A stretch of DNA of 14,778 bases from contig SCTP01000212.1 in NCBI GenBank assembly GCA_004322325.1, positions 1 to 14,778 on the forward strand, written 5' to 3'. A program made the position numbers and the translations under genes. Shown piece after piece: positions 1 through 6,483 of this stretch (its first letter is position 1; every line of letters starts with the position of its first letter). Source of the stretch: Gammaproteobacteria bacterium (GTDB taxonomy: Bacteria; Pseudomonadota; Gammaproteobacteria; DSM-16500). The notes below the pieces were generated by a model, which did no database searches, was not told the origin of the DNA, and was given only the letters and a program-made list of their open reading frames with translations.

Positions 1-285
1 AATATCCATCACACGAGGAATTTTTTGTACTTCATCAATAAATACGAGAGGACATCGAGTGTAGGTGCTAATTTGTTCTTCTAATTCGCTTTCCAGCAAA
101 GCAGGATTTGGCTCATAGCGCTGGCGCAAGCTGGCCTTGGCAAATGAATAAGAAATATCAGGCCGAATTTGCTGCTCGATCAGCGTTGTTTTCCCCGTCT
201 GGCGAGGCCCTAATAATAAAATGCTTTTACCGCGCTTAAGCGATTGTTGGATGTTATGCTCGATGAGTCGGGGAATGTAGGTCAT
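1..285 (-). CDS. AAA ATPase with DUF4143-type architecture, N-terminal part (runs off window start)
   Basis: Partial gene: 95 codons from the ATG at 285-283 to the window edge, open throughout. The opening MTYIPRLIEHNI resembles the usual start of this family (M-Y-I-x-R-L-hydrophobic). Walker A is GPRQTGKTT (residues 26-34) and Walker B is PLVFIDEVQKIP (79-90). Full family members are about 400 residues, with an AAA domain followed by a DUF4143 domain that would lie outside this window. Proteins of this family are widespread in prokaryotes, scattered between strains, and mostly of unknown role. No clear Shine-Dalgarno sequence precedes the ATG. An in-frame TTG at 300-298 is an alternative start, and an in-frame stop at 315-313 closes the frame upstream. 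The start codon lies in the outer end of a long inverted repeat, so expression may depend on that structure. The family call is firm from the motifs; the function is unknown. Confidence 0.85.
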   Translation of the reverse strand, partial: MTYIPRLIEHNIQQSLKRGKSILLLGPRQTGKTTLIEQQIRPDISYSFAKASLRQRYEPNPALLESELEEQISTYTRCPLVFIDEVQKIPRVMDI

Positions 286-347
286 AATGGCAATTTTCAA
301 TGATTTTTCGGTTTAAGTCAAGAAAAAACATTGAAAATTGCCATTAT
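284..347. repeat. Long imperfect palindrome over the ATPase start codon
   Basis: Arms 284-309 and 322-347 are reverse complements over 26 bases with a single A/A mismatch (303 against 328). The outer 19 bases of each arm match perfectly, beginning ATAATGGCAATTTTC. The loop is 12 bases (310-321). The left arm contains the last two bases of the ATPase ATG. There is no T tract outside the stem, so it does not look like a classical terminator. On the minus strand, TTGACT (321-316) and GAAAAT (298-293), 17 bases apart, could form a weak promoter inside it. It could be a miniature inverted-repeat element or the end of a mobile unit carrying the ATPase gene. The palindrome is seen directly; its role is open. 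Confidence 0.8.
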
Positions 348-411
348 ACTCCCATCACAGAGGCGGCCAGCCTCAACAAGCCTCTTCTACGCTTAACTAA
401 TAACCAAGATT

Positions 412-2580
412 TTAATGAGCTAGAATCGGTCGCTTTTGTTCTTCTTTTATTCCTTTCTTTAAATCAGTCACTAATTTTCCGCATATTTTTTGCTCTTCTT
501 TAAAGAAATGATGGGTAGATCCTTTGTTTACACCACACGCAACAGATGGACCCACCAGCACAGCAACTACACCCATTGCCACCGCTGTTCCTATGCCAAA
601 ACCTTTAATGGCACCTATAATCCCTGTTACACTTCCACCTCCAATTGCACCTGCTAACGTTCCCAGACCTGGTAAAATAGCAGTGCCCCCTGCACCAAAA
701 GCTAATGCACCTCCTACAAAACCTAATACCGCTCCAACTGTAGCGCCTATTAACCCGCCTAAAAGCATGCAACCTTTTGTAATGATTTGCTTGCCTAATG
801 ATAATTTGTGGTATTTATTTTCATACGATTTAGCTTCTTTCAAGAATTCTAATACTGCCTCCTGCCTTGAAGCAGTGAGCGTACCAGCGCTTATATCCTT
901 TATTTTCTTCATACTTGTATCATAACCATGAAGAATATCTCTTGTATTGTTGACGTAATCAGCTATTTCACTGATAGTTTGTTCAGAAGTATCTTGGTTG
1001 ACTTTTTCAATTAAAAAATCACGCAAGGAATTTAAATCTTTTTTCTGATCATCGGTTAGCGAATCCAACCGTTGAAACTCATGGAATTGAGTGCGCATAG
1101 AAGTAACAGCTGCTTTATAATCCTGTACAGTTTTTGTTGCGCTATCTACCTGCCCGCGTATTTCTTTCCTAGCTCGTTCAGAATTATCCTGCTTATATTT
1201 TTCAAGCAGCTCATTCTCTACTACTTTCCATTTTTCCTTTTGGTTGGCTGTTAACATTTCATCTTGCTGAATCTCGGAAAATCGTTCGCTTATGAATTCT
1301 TCGTCAACCCATTGGAGTTTGGCTTGGTAGAGCTGTAGCTCATCAGCTTCCAATCCATCTTCTTTAGCTATATTAGCTAATTCAGTCATTATTTTATTAA
1401 CTGTTTCTATACGCTCTTCAGCTCCTTCTCCACGTGGTAAGGCATTAGGCTCAATGGCTTTTCTTGACAACACTACGGAAGAGGCGGCTAATGCTTGTAA
1501 TGAAGAAGGAGAAGTTGGTGCTAATTTAGCGTTATAACCGTTAGCTGAAGAATAATAAGTTCCATCTTCTCCGTTGAGCTCTTTGAGAAACTTAAAATAC
1601 TCGCTAGTTGGAGGATAATAAATCTTATATTCTTCACTGACCTTTTTTATTAGCTGAGAATACTCGGGGTATTGTGATAACAACTGATTTCGCCTGCAAT
1701 AACCGTCTATGATTTGCGGTTCGTAAAAACAACCTGGTAGGTGCATCTCTCTAGAATCAATGAGGCAACCTGTCACTGCTGTCCAATGAAGTAGTGTTTT
1801 TCTCATCTCCCCGATGTGTGTCCCACGTTCCACTTCATAGAGTTGACTAAAATTCTCGTAATAATATCGAAGGTAGAGCTTGAGATTGACAGGAAGCTCA
1901 ATTTCTTCTAAGCAAGAAGCAAGCGTTATTCCTGGATAATCGAACTTGTTTGGCGGTGGAACTGAAAAATCAAGCTGTAGATTTAATGGACTTTTTCGTT
2001 TCTTTAATATGTCAAAAATACTTTTTAAATGTTTATGATGCAGGTTATCCCTACCCTCAAAAGTAAAGGATAATTCTTTCGGACATTTTTCACTTTGCAG
2101 TGCCAATGCAATTGCTTCCACACCACCTATATGAGTATGTCCTCTTTTAAATGTAATAGATAATACACGCTGCAAAGAATCACCGTCATCCACATAAAGA
2201 CGTTCTAAAGGCCCAAGCCCCAATTCTTCTTTAGTAATGATACCAGTCGCTGTTTCGCCAGAAGGCGTAATAACGGCATATTCGATAAAAGTATCATTTT
2301 CTCTTGTATGGAACTTATCTTTTTTCAGCTTTTTTATGTCATCTGGCATACCCCAACTTTCATACTTAGCATCAGCATTAGTACCATGGTGTGAAGCCAA
2401 TTTTATGTGCAACCCTTCCGGAGCATGGCCTTCCATTAAAAGCTTTGCAATTAGCTCAACCTCTGCAAAAGTAGAATGATCACCGAACCAAATCTCATCA
2501 CCTTTTACACATTCCCTTGCCTTTAGCTTTTGCGCAATACTTAATGCATCATTTGCACTATCTATACAAAAGGTTGTCAT
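412..2580 (-). CDS. Candidate Dot/Icm effector: degenerate leucine-rich repeats, coiled coil and glycine-zipper membrane tail (722 aa)
   Basis: I do not recognise a named family. Residues 40-72 and 152-208 carry degenerate units of the pattern P-x-x-L-x-I-x-L followed by a helix (APEGLHIKL, CPKELSFTF, SPLNLQLDF). These closely resemble the repeats of the gene upstream. Residues 240-350 are rich in Tyr and Glu with no motif I know. Residues 385-600 are highly charged and helical, probably coiled coil. Residues 599-683 are a Gly/Ala-rich hydrophobic stretch with many GxxxG spacings, able to insert in a membrane as a hairpin. The C-terminus is Lys/Glu-rich with two KEEQK motifs, loosely like the acidic tails of Dot/Icm substrates. 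The start ATG follows a strong AGGGGGG ribosome site (2592-2586), and the gene lies 26 bases after the stop of the upstream gene, so the two are probably co-transcribed. The secreted-effector role is inferred from architecture and from icmH/icmF in the window. Confidence 0.75.
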   Translation of the reverse strand: MTTFCIDSANDALSIAQKLKARECVKGDEIWFGDHSTFAEVELIAKLLMEGHAPEGLHIKLASHHGTNADAKYESWGMPDDIKKLKKDKFHTRENDTFIEYAVITPSGETATGIITKEELGLGPLERLYVDDGDSLQRVLSITFKRGHTHIGGVEAIALALQSEKCPKELSFTFEGRDNLHHKHLKSIFDILKKRKSPLNLQLDFSVPPPNKFDYPGITLASCLEEIELPVNLKLYLRYYYENFSQLYEVERGTHIGEMRKTLLHWTAVTGCLIDSREMHLPGCFYEPQIIDGYCRRNQLLSQYPEYSQLIKKVSEEYKIYYPPTSEYFKFLKELNGEDGTYYSSANGYNAKLAPTSPSSLQALAASSVVLSRKAIEPNALPRGEGAEERIETVNKIMTELANIAKEDGLEADELQLYQAKLQWVDEEFISERFSEIQQDEMLTANQKEKWKVVENELLEKYKQDNSERARKEIRGQVDSATKTVQDYKAAVTSMRTQFHEFQRLDSLTDDQKKDLNSLRDFLIEKVNQDTSEQTISEIADYVNNTRDILHGYDTSMKKIKDISAGTLTASRQEAVLEFLKEAKSYENKYHKLSLGKQIITKGCMLLGGLIGATVGAVLGFVGGALAFGAGGTAILPGLGTLAGAIGGGSVTGIIGAIKGFGIGTAVAMGVVAVLVGPSVACGVNKGSTHHFFKEEQKICGKLVTDLKKGIKEEQKRPILAH
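532..786 (-). other. Glycine-zipper hydrophobic segment of the 722-aa protein
   Basis: Residues 599-683 contain long runs of Gly, Ala, Val, Leu and Ile with repeated GxxxG-like spacing (for example GLIGATVGAVLGFVGG), broken near LPGLG. This is long enough for two to three membrane passes. Glycine-zipper hairpins are common in toxins and secreted proteins that insert in host membranes. The composition is seen; membrane insertion is inferred. Confidence 0.65.
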
Positions 2581-2606
2581 TTTAACCCCCCTATTTATTC
2601 TTCTCT

Positions 2607-5600
2607 CTATGCAGTCAATTTTCGCGCTTGTCGAATAGATGTATCTAACTCATCTGACTCAGCAGCATCATTTTGATCCTCATAAGCACGCCGTATTGAA
2701 GCTAATCTTTCTCTCCAAACAGCTTGTAGCAGCGCCTGATTTTCTTTTAATTCTGGCTTTTGCTCCATCAGCTGAGGCTGTAATACCTCAACTGAGTTTA
2801 CAGGACTATTTGATGTTTCCGGCTTATTTTTATTGTCATCCTTCTTAACAATTTCCCCGATCAGATTATCATCTTGCGAATTAGTCGCTTCTTTGCTCCA
2901 TTCGTCCATCTCCCCCTCCACTTCATTCTCATTGCATTTCTCTGCTTGAGAAATAACAGGAATTTTCTGGTTAAATAAGGCAAACAAGGTAATTGGTTGC
3001 GCCGGCTGCTGAATGGGTTTCTTAAATGAAACTCGTTCAGAAGTAGATTTTAATGTAACACCCCGTTTAATAGCATCCAATAATGAGTCTTGTTCTGCTT
3101 GCTGCTGAGACTGTATTAAGCTGGTTTTAACCTTGTTATTATTATCTTCATCAAAAGCAGGACTTTCATTCTGATTTTGTAACATTGCTTTATCCTCTGT
3201 AGAGGCATGCTGGCAAATCTCCTGATCAGAAGAAGGATTACTTGAATTATTATTTACCAAGAAATTAATAGCTTTTTCTTTACTCAACTTCTTGGCAAAA
3301 CTTAGCGCTGTATTTCCATCAGGATCTTCCATATTAGGATCATACCCATGATCAATGAGCGTTTTAATCTGCTGAATATATTTATTATTCTTAAAATCTT
3401 CATTCTGCTGGATGGCTTGGTAAAGCGGATAGAGGCAAGGCCGAGTATCAAACTTAACTTTGGTGTGAATTTCAACTTGCAACTGCGCGGTTTCCTTGCG
3501 AAGTCGCTTTGCTTCTGCAATTGATAGATTGTCTGTTTTACCCTCAATATTTTCCCATGATTTATCTATTTTCTTTTTTGATACTTCGTACATAGCAGGT
3601 AAATAATATGAATGTAAAGCATCTAAAACCATTGGTGATAAATCTTTAATCTCCAAAAAATCTTCAAGCAGACTTATTAATTTGCTTCCATATTCTTGCA
3701 CTCGTTTTGCTTGATCAAATTGCTGTTTTTCCTTTAATTTTTCTTCACTTTGCCCTAAAGTATTTCGATCCTTTGCACCGCGTAGAGGATCCTCCATGTA
3801 CCAATTCATCAATGCTATAATATTTCCACAAAACACCATCAACTCCTCTAATGTGCTTCTATCCTCCCGATATAATAAATGCTGTCTATCCCCCAAGAGA
3901 ATTAAATCTATATCTTTATAACAATCATACATCTTTTGTAAATCAAAACAGTGCGACCCCAACTTGCCAAAGTCACAACAAGCAAGAAACGCCCTTAAAA
4001 CTCGCTCTATTTCTTTCGGGCCAGGTAATTTTTTAAAACCACACGCTGCACTTAACTTACTTACTCTAATATCATGAAGATGCTTCTTGGATTCATGGTA
4101 GTCTCTAAATTCCTGCGCTTCCTCAGAAGCAGGAAGTTTCGATAAACTAGCCTCTATAAGAAGATTCCTTTCATCATCCATACTAAATGGTTCTTCAGGG
4201 TCAAAAGCTCTTTTTAGAAGATGTGGTTTAACTGGTTGCTTGGTAAGGCTAATACTATGAAGCTCATAAAGCTCTTTGAGGCTATTGCGATCAGGCAACT
4301 TCGTCAAACCATATCTAGCTAGTAGTATTTGCTCTATCCTATAAAGATAATTCTTAAATTTTTCTGCACTGAGCAAACCATCTTTTCTCAACTGCTCAAC
4401 AATTATGGCAAGCTCGCTGCTATTAGCAATCATAACTTCCAATCTCTCGAAAACTCTATCTATTTCTTGCTCGGGTGGTCGCGTCCGTATTGCATACAGC
4501 ACTGACTTCTGTTCCTTATCAGCTTGCATTCTCAAGCGCTGAGATAAGAGACTCAATGCCTCTTTCGTTTGACCATACGTAAGCAGGCGCGAAGGAGTTT
4601 CCCTTTTTTTATTGTAAGTATTTGGATCTGCTCCCAAACCAATCAAGCAATCAATTACTTTCTCACTTTTCGACTCAGCCGCAATATGCAATGCCCTATT
4701 CCCATCAGGATCCGCTAAGTTAGGATCAAATCCCTGCTCAACTAACATTACAACTTTCTTCACATCTTTCTTGTTAATGGCCTTATAAAGTGGATACAAC
4801 TCAGGATACTCTTCCGGATTAACATTAGCCTGAATAGCAAGTTGCAAAAGTTTCGTTTGCTCGCGCAAATGATGGCCTCTTTGTGTTAGCAAATCACCGT
4901 CTAACTTCGCCGCATTCGCATAATACTGCCGACACTCTTCCATGACTCGCTTATATTGATGTTGCAGTAAATTAATCAACCCTTCCTCACTTCCATCCAG
5001 CGAAGCTTGAAGCCCTTGCTGGAGCATACGCAACTCTCTTCTTCTATTTTCATGAGTTGCCTCTTCATTACACAACTGCTGAGCCTTATTAAACCCCCTC
5101 TCAGCCGTGTTGTTATCCGGCGCACACGCCAATGCTTTACTAAAAAATTGTCTAGCCTTTGCATATTTACCATCTTTTAGTGCTTCTTCACCTTGCTGTG
5201 AAAAGAACTTAGTTGCATCTGCTTTCAATCCACGAACAAACATTGAATCTTTTGATGCTACCGAGAATATTCGTATAAAAGAGGTGTTAAATACCTGATT
5301 AGGTACTTTTAATTGATGTAACGTTGAGTTAATTTTCAATCCTTCAACTAACACATCTGCTCCGATCTCAGAAATATCATTATATTCCAACATCAACGTG
5401 GAGAGACAATTTGGAGCAGTAAGCATATTCGCAATCTCCATTGCGCCGACATCTTGCATTCCAACTCCATTCAAATTCAGAGTTTCTAAAGAATGCGCTT
5501 GTTTAGTGACCCAAATAACTATTTCTCTGACCCCTTGATCACCTAAATGACAATGACTTAAATCTACATGCTGAAGATTTGGATTCGCTCTAAGTAACGA

Positions 5601-6410
5601 AACTAATAAGTCAATACGATCGTGACTTAATCCATGTACATTGAGCTGAGTTAAATTTCCCATTTGCTGTTGAGCTGCTTGTAGTAATTCAACCGCCTCT
5701 GCTTCAGTCACTTTTTCATTAACTTGAACTGAAAGACTATATTGCCTTACTTTTTCTTTAGTAATCATTACCTTTTTTACCAGGCTATCGACATACTCCG
5801 CACTCACATCATTGTCATGTATTTTGATTTGGATACCTTGCGGCCGCTGATCACTTGTAAGAGCCGACACAATTGCTTGCGCACCATCCTTGCCTATCTT
5901 GTCATTGGCAATTGTCACGATGAGATTTTGTTGGCCTTGTGCCTGTATGCTAGCTTCTGTAATCGCTTTTGTACCTTTCGCGCCAATTTTGTTCTGCACT
6001 AGATAAATATGTAAATCTTGCGGGCGATTTGCACTTTTTATTAATTCTGCAATTACTTTTGCTCCTTCAACACCTATTTGATTATTTACAAAACGAAATC
6101 CTATTTGTTGTGGACAGTTAGAGTGCTGCAAAGCTTCTACAATGGCTTTGATACCTGCCGTACCACCGATATCATTGCTATATAAGGTGATCTGTAAGCC
6201 TTTAGGACATGCTCCGCTTTTTAATGCTTCTGCCAGCGCGCGAGATCCATTAATACCAATTTGATCAATAATGCGGAATTTTAAATCTTCTTGCGTCTTC
6301 CACTCATTCTTCTTAATCGCTAATAAAAAATCTTGTAAGCTTTTTACCGCCAAAGTTTGGCCGTTTCGATCTCGCATCTCACTCATTCCTACTGTTTTTA
6401 TTTTGAGCAT
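2607..6410 (-). CDS. Candidate effector with leucine-rich repeats, TPR-like hairpin, two ankyrin segments and a WH2-like motif (1267 aa)
   Basis: This is a multidomain protein with no signal peptide or membrane segment. In order it has: residues 41-210, about six 30-residue repeats of ribonuclease-inhibitor type (CPKGLQITLYSNDIGG and similar); 250-370, about four more regular leucine-rich repeats (NLQHVDLSHCHLGDQG, SLETLNLNGVGMQDVG); 397-447, a TPR-like hairpin (GEEALKDGKYAKARQFFSKA); 538-612, ankyrin repeats (GFDPNLADPDGNRALHIAA); 640-950, helical with paired R-x-G-x-x-K-L-P type elements; 990-1053, a second ankyrin segment (GYDPNMEDPDGNTALSFA). After a polar linker, a WH2-like motif spans 1105-1124, an acidic Trp-containing stretch 1163-1171, and an amphipathic helix plus acidic end 1225-1256. 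Such eukaryote-like domains are typical of Legionellales effectors. The first ATG lacks a Shine-Dalgarno sequence; Met9 and Met12 are alternative starts. Secretion and actin binding are inferred, not shown. Confidence 0.8.
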   Translation of the reverse strand: MLKIKTVGMSEMRDRNGQTLAVKSLQDFLLAIKKNEWKTQEDLKFRIIDQIGINGSRALAEALKSGACPKGLQITLYSNDIGGTAGIKAIVEALQHSNCPQQIGFRFVNNQIGVEGAKVIAELIKSANRPQDLHIYLVQNKIGAKGTKAITEASIQAQGQQNLIVTIANDKIGKDGAQAIVSALTSDQRPQGIQIKIHDNDVSAEYVDSLVKKVMITKEKVRQYSLSVQVNEKVTEAEAVELLQAAQQQMGNLTQLNVHGLSHDRIDLLVSLLRANPNLQHVDLSHCHLGDQGVREIVIWVTKQAHSLETLNLNGVGMQDVGAMEIANMLTAPNCLSTLMLEYNDISEIGADVLVEGLKINSTLHQLKVPNQVFNTSFIRIFSVASKDSMFVRGLKADATKFFSQQGEEALKDGKYAKARQFFSKALACAPDNNTAERGFNKAQQLCNEEATHENRRRELRMLQQGLQASLDGSEEGLINLLQHQYKRVMEECRQYYANAAKLDGDLLTQRGHHLREQTKLLQLAIQANVNPEEYPELYPLYKAINKKDVKKVVMLVEQGFDPNLADPDGNRALHIAAESKSEKVIDCLIGLGADPNTYNKKRETPSRLLTYGQTKEALSLLSQRLRMQADKEQKSVLYAIRTRPPEQEIDRVFERLEVMIANSSELAIIVEQLRKDGLLSAEKFKNYLYRIEQILLARYGLTKLPDRNSLKELYELHSISLTKQPVKPHLLKRAFDPEEPFSMDDERNLLIEASLSKLPASEEAQEFRDYHESKKHLHDIRVSKLSAACGFKKLPGPKEIERVLRAFLACCDFGKLGSHCFDLQKMYDCYKDIDLILLGDRQHLLYREDRSTLEELMVFCGNIIALMNWYMEDPLRGAKDRNTLGQSEEKLKEKQQFDQAKRVQEYGSKLISLLEDFLEIKDLSPMVLDALHSYYLPAMYEVSKKKIDKSWENIEGKTDNLSIAEAKRLRKETAQLQVEIHTKVKFDTRPCLYPLYQAIQQNEDFKNNKYIQQIKTLIDHGYDPNMEDPDGNTALSFAKKLSKEKAINFLVNNNSSNPSSDQEICQHASTEDKAMLQNQNESPAFDEDNNNKVKTSLIQSQQQAEQDSLLDAIKRGVTLKSTSERVSFKKPIQQPAQPITLFALFNQKIPVISQAEKCNENEVEGEMDEWSKEATNSQDDNLIGEIVKKDDNKNKPETSNSPVNSVEVLQPQLMEQKPELKENQALLQAVWRERLASIRRAYEDQNDAAESDELDTSIRQARKLTA
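2643..2738 (-). other. Amphipathic helix plus acidic tail, resembling a WASP-type connector/acidic region
   Basis: Residues 1225-1256 read as a helix with Leu, Val, Trp and Ile on one face and Arg on the other (ALLQAVWRERLASIRRA), followed by a Glu/Asp-rich end (EDQNDAAESDELD). In WASP-family proteins a central helix with the loose pattern L-x-x-V-x-x-x-R-x-x-x-I, followed by an acidic segment, binds the Arp2/3 complex. The resemblance is loose, and the Trp-containing acidic stretch EGEMDEW (residues 1165-1171) precedes rather than follows the helix. Treat this as a hypothesis. Confidence 0.35.
3039..3098 (-). other. WH2-like actin-binding motif in the 1267-aa protein
   Basis: Residues 1105-1124 contain SLLDAIKRGVTLKST. 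The WH2 signature is a short helix with L-L-x-x-I-[RK]-x-G, then an L-K-x-V/T-like strand that wraps round monomeric actin. The second WH2 of N-WASP reads ALLDQIRQGIQLKSV, so the helix, the Gly and the LK pair all align without gaps. The motif sits in a polar, probably disordered region, as WH2 motifs usually do. WH2 motifs are short and chance matches occur, but this match covers every signature position. Confidence 0.65.
3252..3443 (-). repeat. Second ankyrin segment, copy of an internal duplication
   Basis: Residues 990-1053 (LYPLYQAI, then DHGYDPNMEDPDGNTALSFA) repeat the arrangement of the first ankyrin segment at 538-612, including the unusual LYPLY lead-in and the DPN-x(3)-DPDGN core. 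The preceding helix (EAKRLRKETAQLQ) also matches the one before the first copy (HHLREQTKLLQ), so the duplicated unit is about 85 residues, at roughly 508-590 and 966-1052. DNA similarity is still visible between about 3310-3360 and 4690-4740. Confidence 0.7.
4575..4799 (-). repeat. First ankyrin segment of the 1267-aa protein
   Basis: Residues 538-612 hold about two ankyrin repeats. The first runs from LYKAINKKDVKKVVMLVEQG into FDPNLADPDGNRALHIAAES. The second is EKVIDCLIGLGADPNTYNKK followed by ETPSRLL. The consensus elements seen are G-x-DPN, D-x-x-G-N-x-A-L-H-x-A-A and L-I-x-x-G-A-D-P-N. Ankyrin repeats mediate protein-protein binding and are common in effectors of intracellular bacteria. 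Confidence 0.85.
5781..6290 (-). repeat. Array of about six 30-residue ribonuclease-inhibitor-like repeats
   Basis: Residues 41-210. Each unit has a strand of alternating hydrophobics after a Pro (P-x-x-L-x-I-x-L), then N-x-I-G-x-x-G, then a helix A-I-x-E-A-L. Examples are LYSNDIGGTAGIKAIVEAL and NNQIGVEGAKVIAELI. Degenerate units of the same type occur in the adjacent 722-residue protein. Confidence 0.8.
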
Positions 6411-6415
6411 TAAAG

Positions 6416-6434
6416 AATAATTTTTTTAATTATT
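6416..6434. repeat. Small A+T-only inverted repeat before the 1267-aa gene
   Basis: AATAATT (6416-6422) and AATTATT (6428-6434) are complementary arms around a five-T loop. They lie between the putative -10 and the start codon. The pairing is weak; it may be chance in an A+T-rich leader. Confidence 0.35.
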
Positions 6435-6458
6435 ATCTCTCCTAGAAGAAAATGTCAA
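6430..6458 (-). promoter_or_regulatory. Candidate promoter of the two-gene effector unit
   Basis: On the minus strand a perfect -35 TTGACA (6458-6453) is followed by GATAAT (6437-6432, 15-base spacer) or TAATAA (6435-6430, 17-base spacer). Transcription would then start near 6422-6427, some 10-20 bases before the ATG at 6410. The -35 is convincing; the -10 choice is not settled. AGGAGA between the two boxes is too far from the ATG to act as a ribosome site. Confidence 0.45.
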
Positions 6459-6483
6459 CGCGAATTGATAAATAATTGTCACT

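Noticed and set aside
359..385. AGAGGC...GCCTCT pair considered as a terminator after the 722-residue gene
   Set aside because: The stem is only six pairs with a 15-base loop, and no T tract follows on the minus strand.
524..925. Open plus-strand frame of 133 codons, rich in Pro and Ala
   Set aside because: It is the exact antisense of the glycine-rich segment of the 722-residue protein. Its Pro/Ala content is a mirror of Gly codons, and it has no ribosome site.
6411..6458. PmrA-type operator before the effector unit
   Set aside because: The leader is A+T-rich, but I could not find the tandem TTAA-containing repeat in the spacing reported for PmrA-controlled effector genes.
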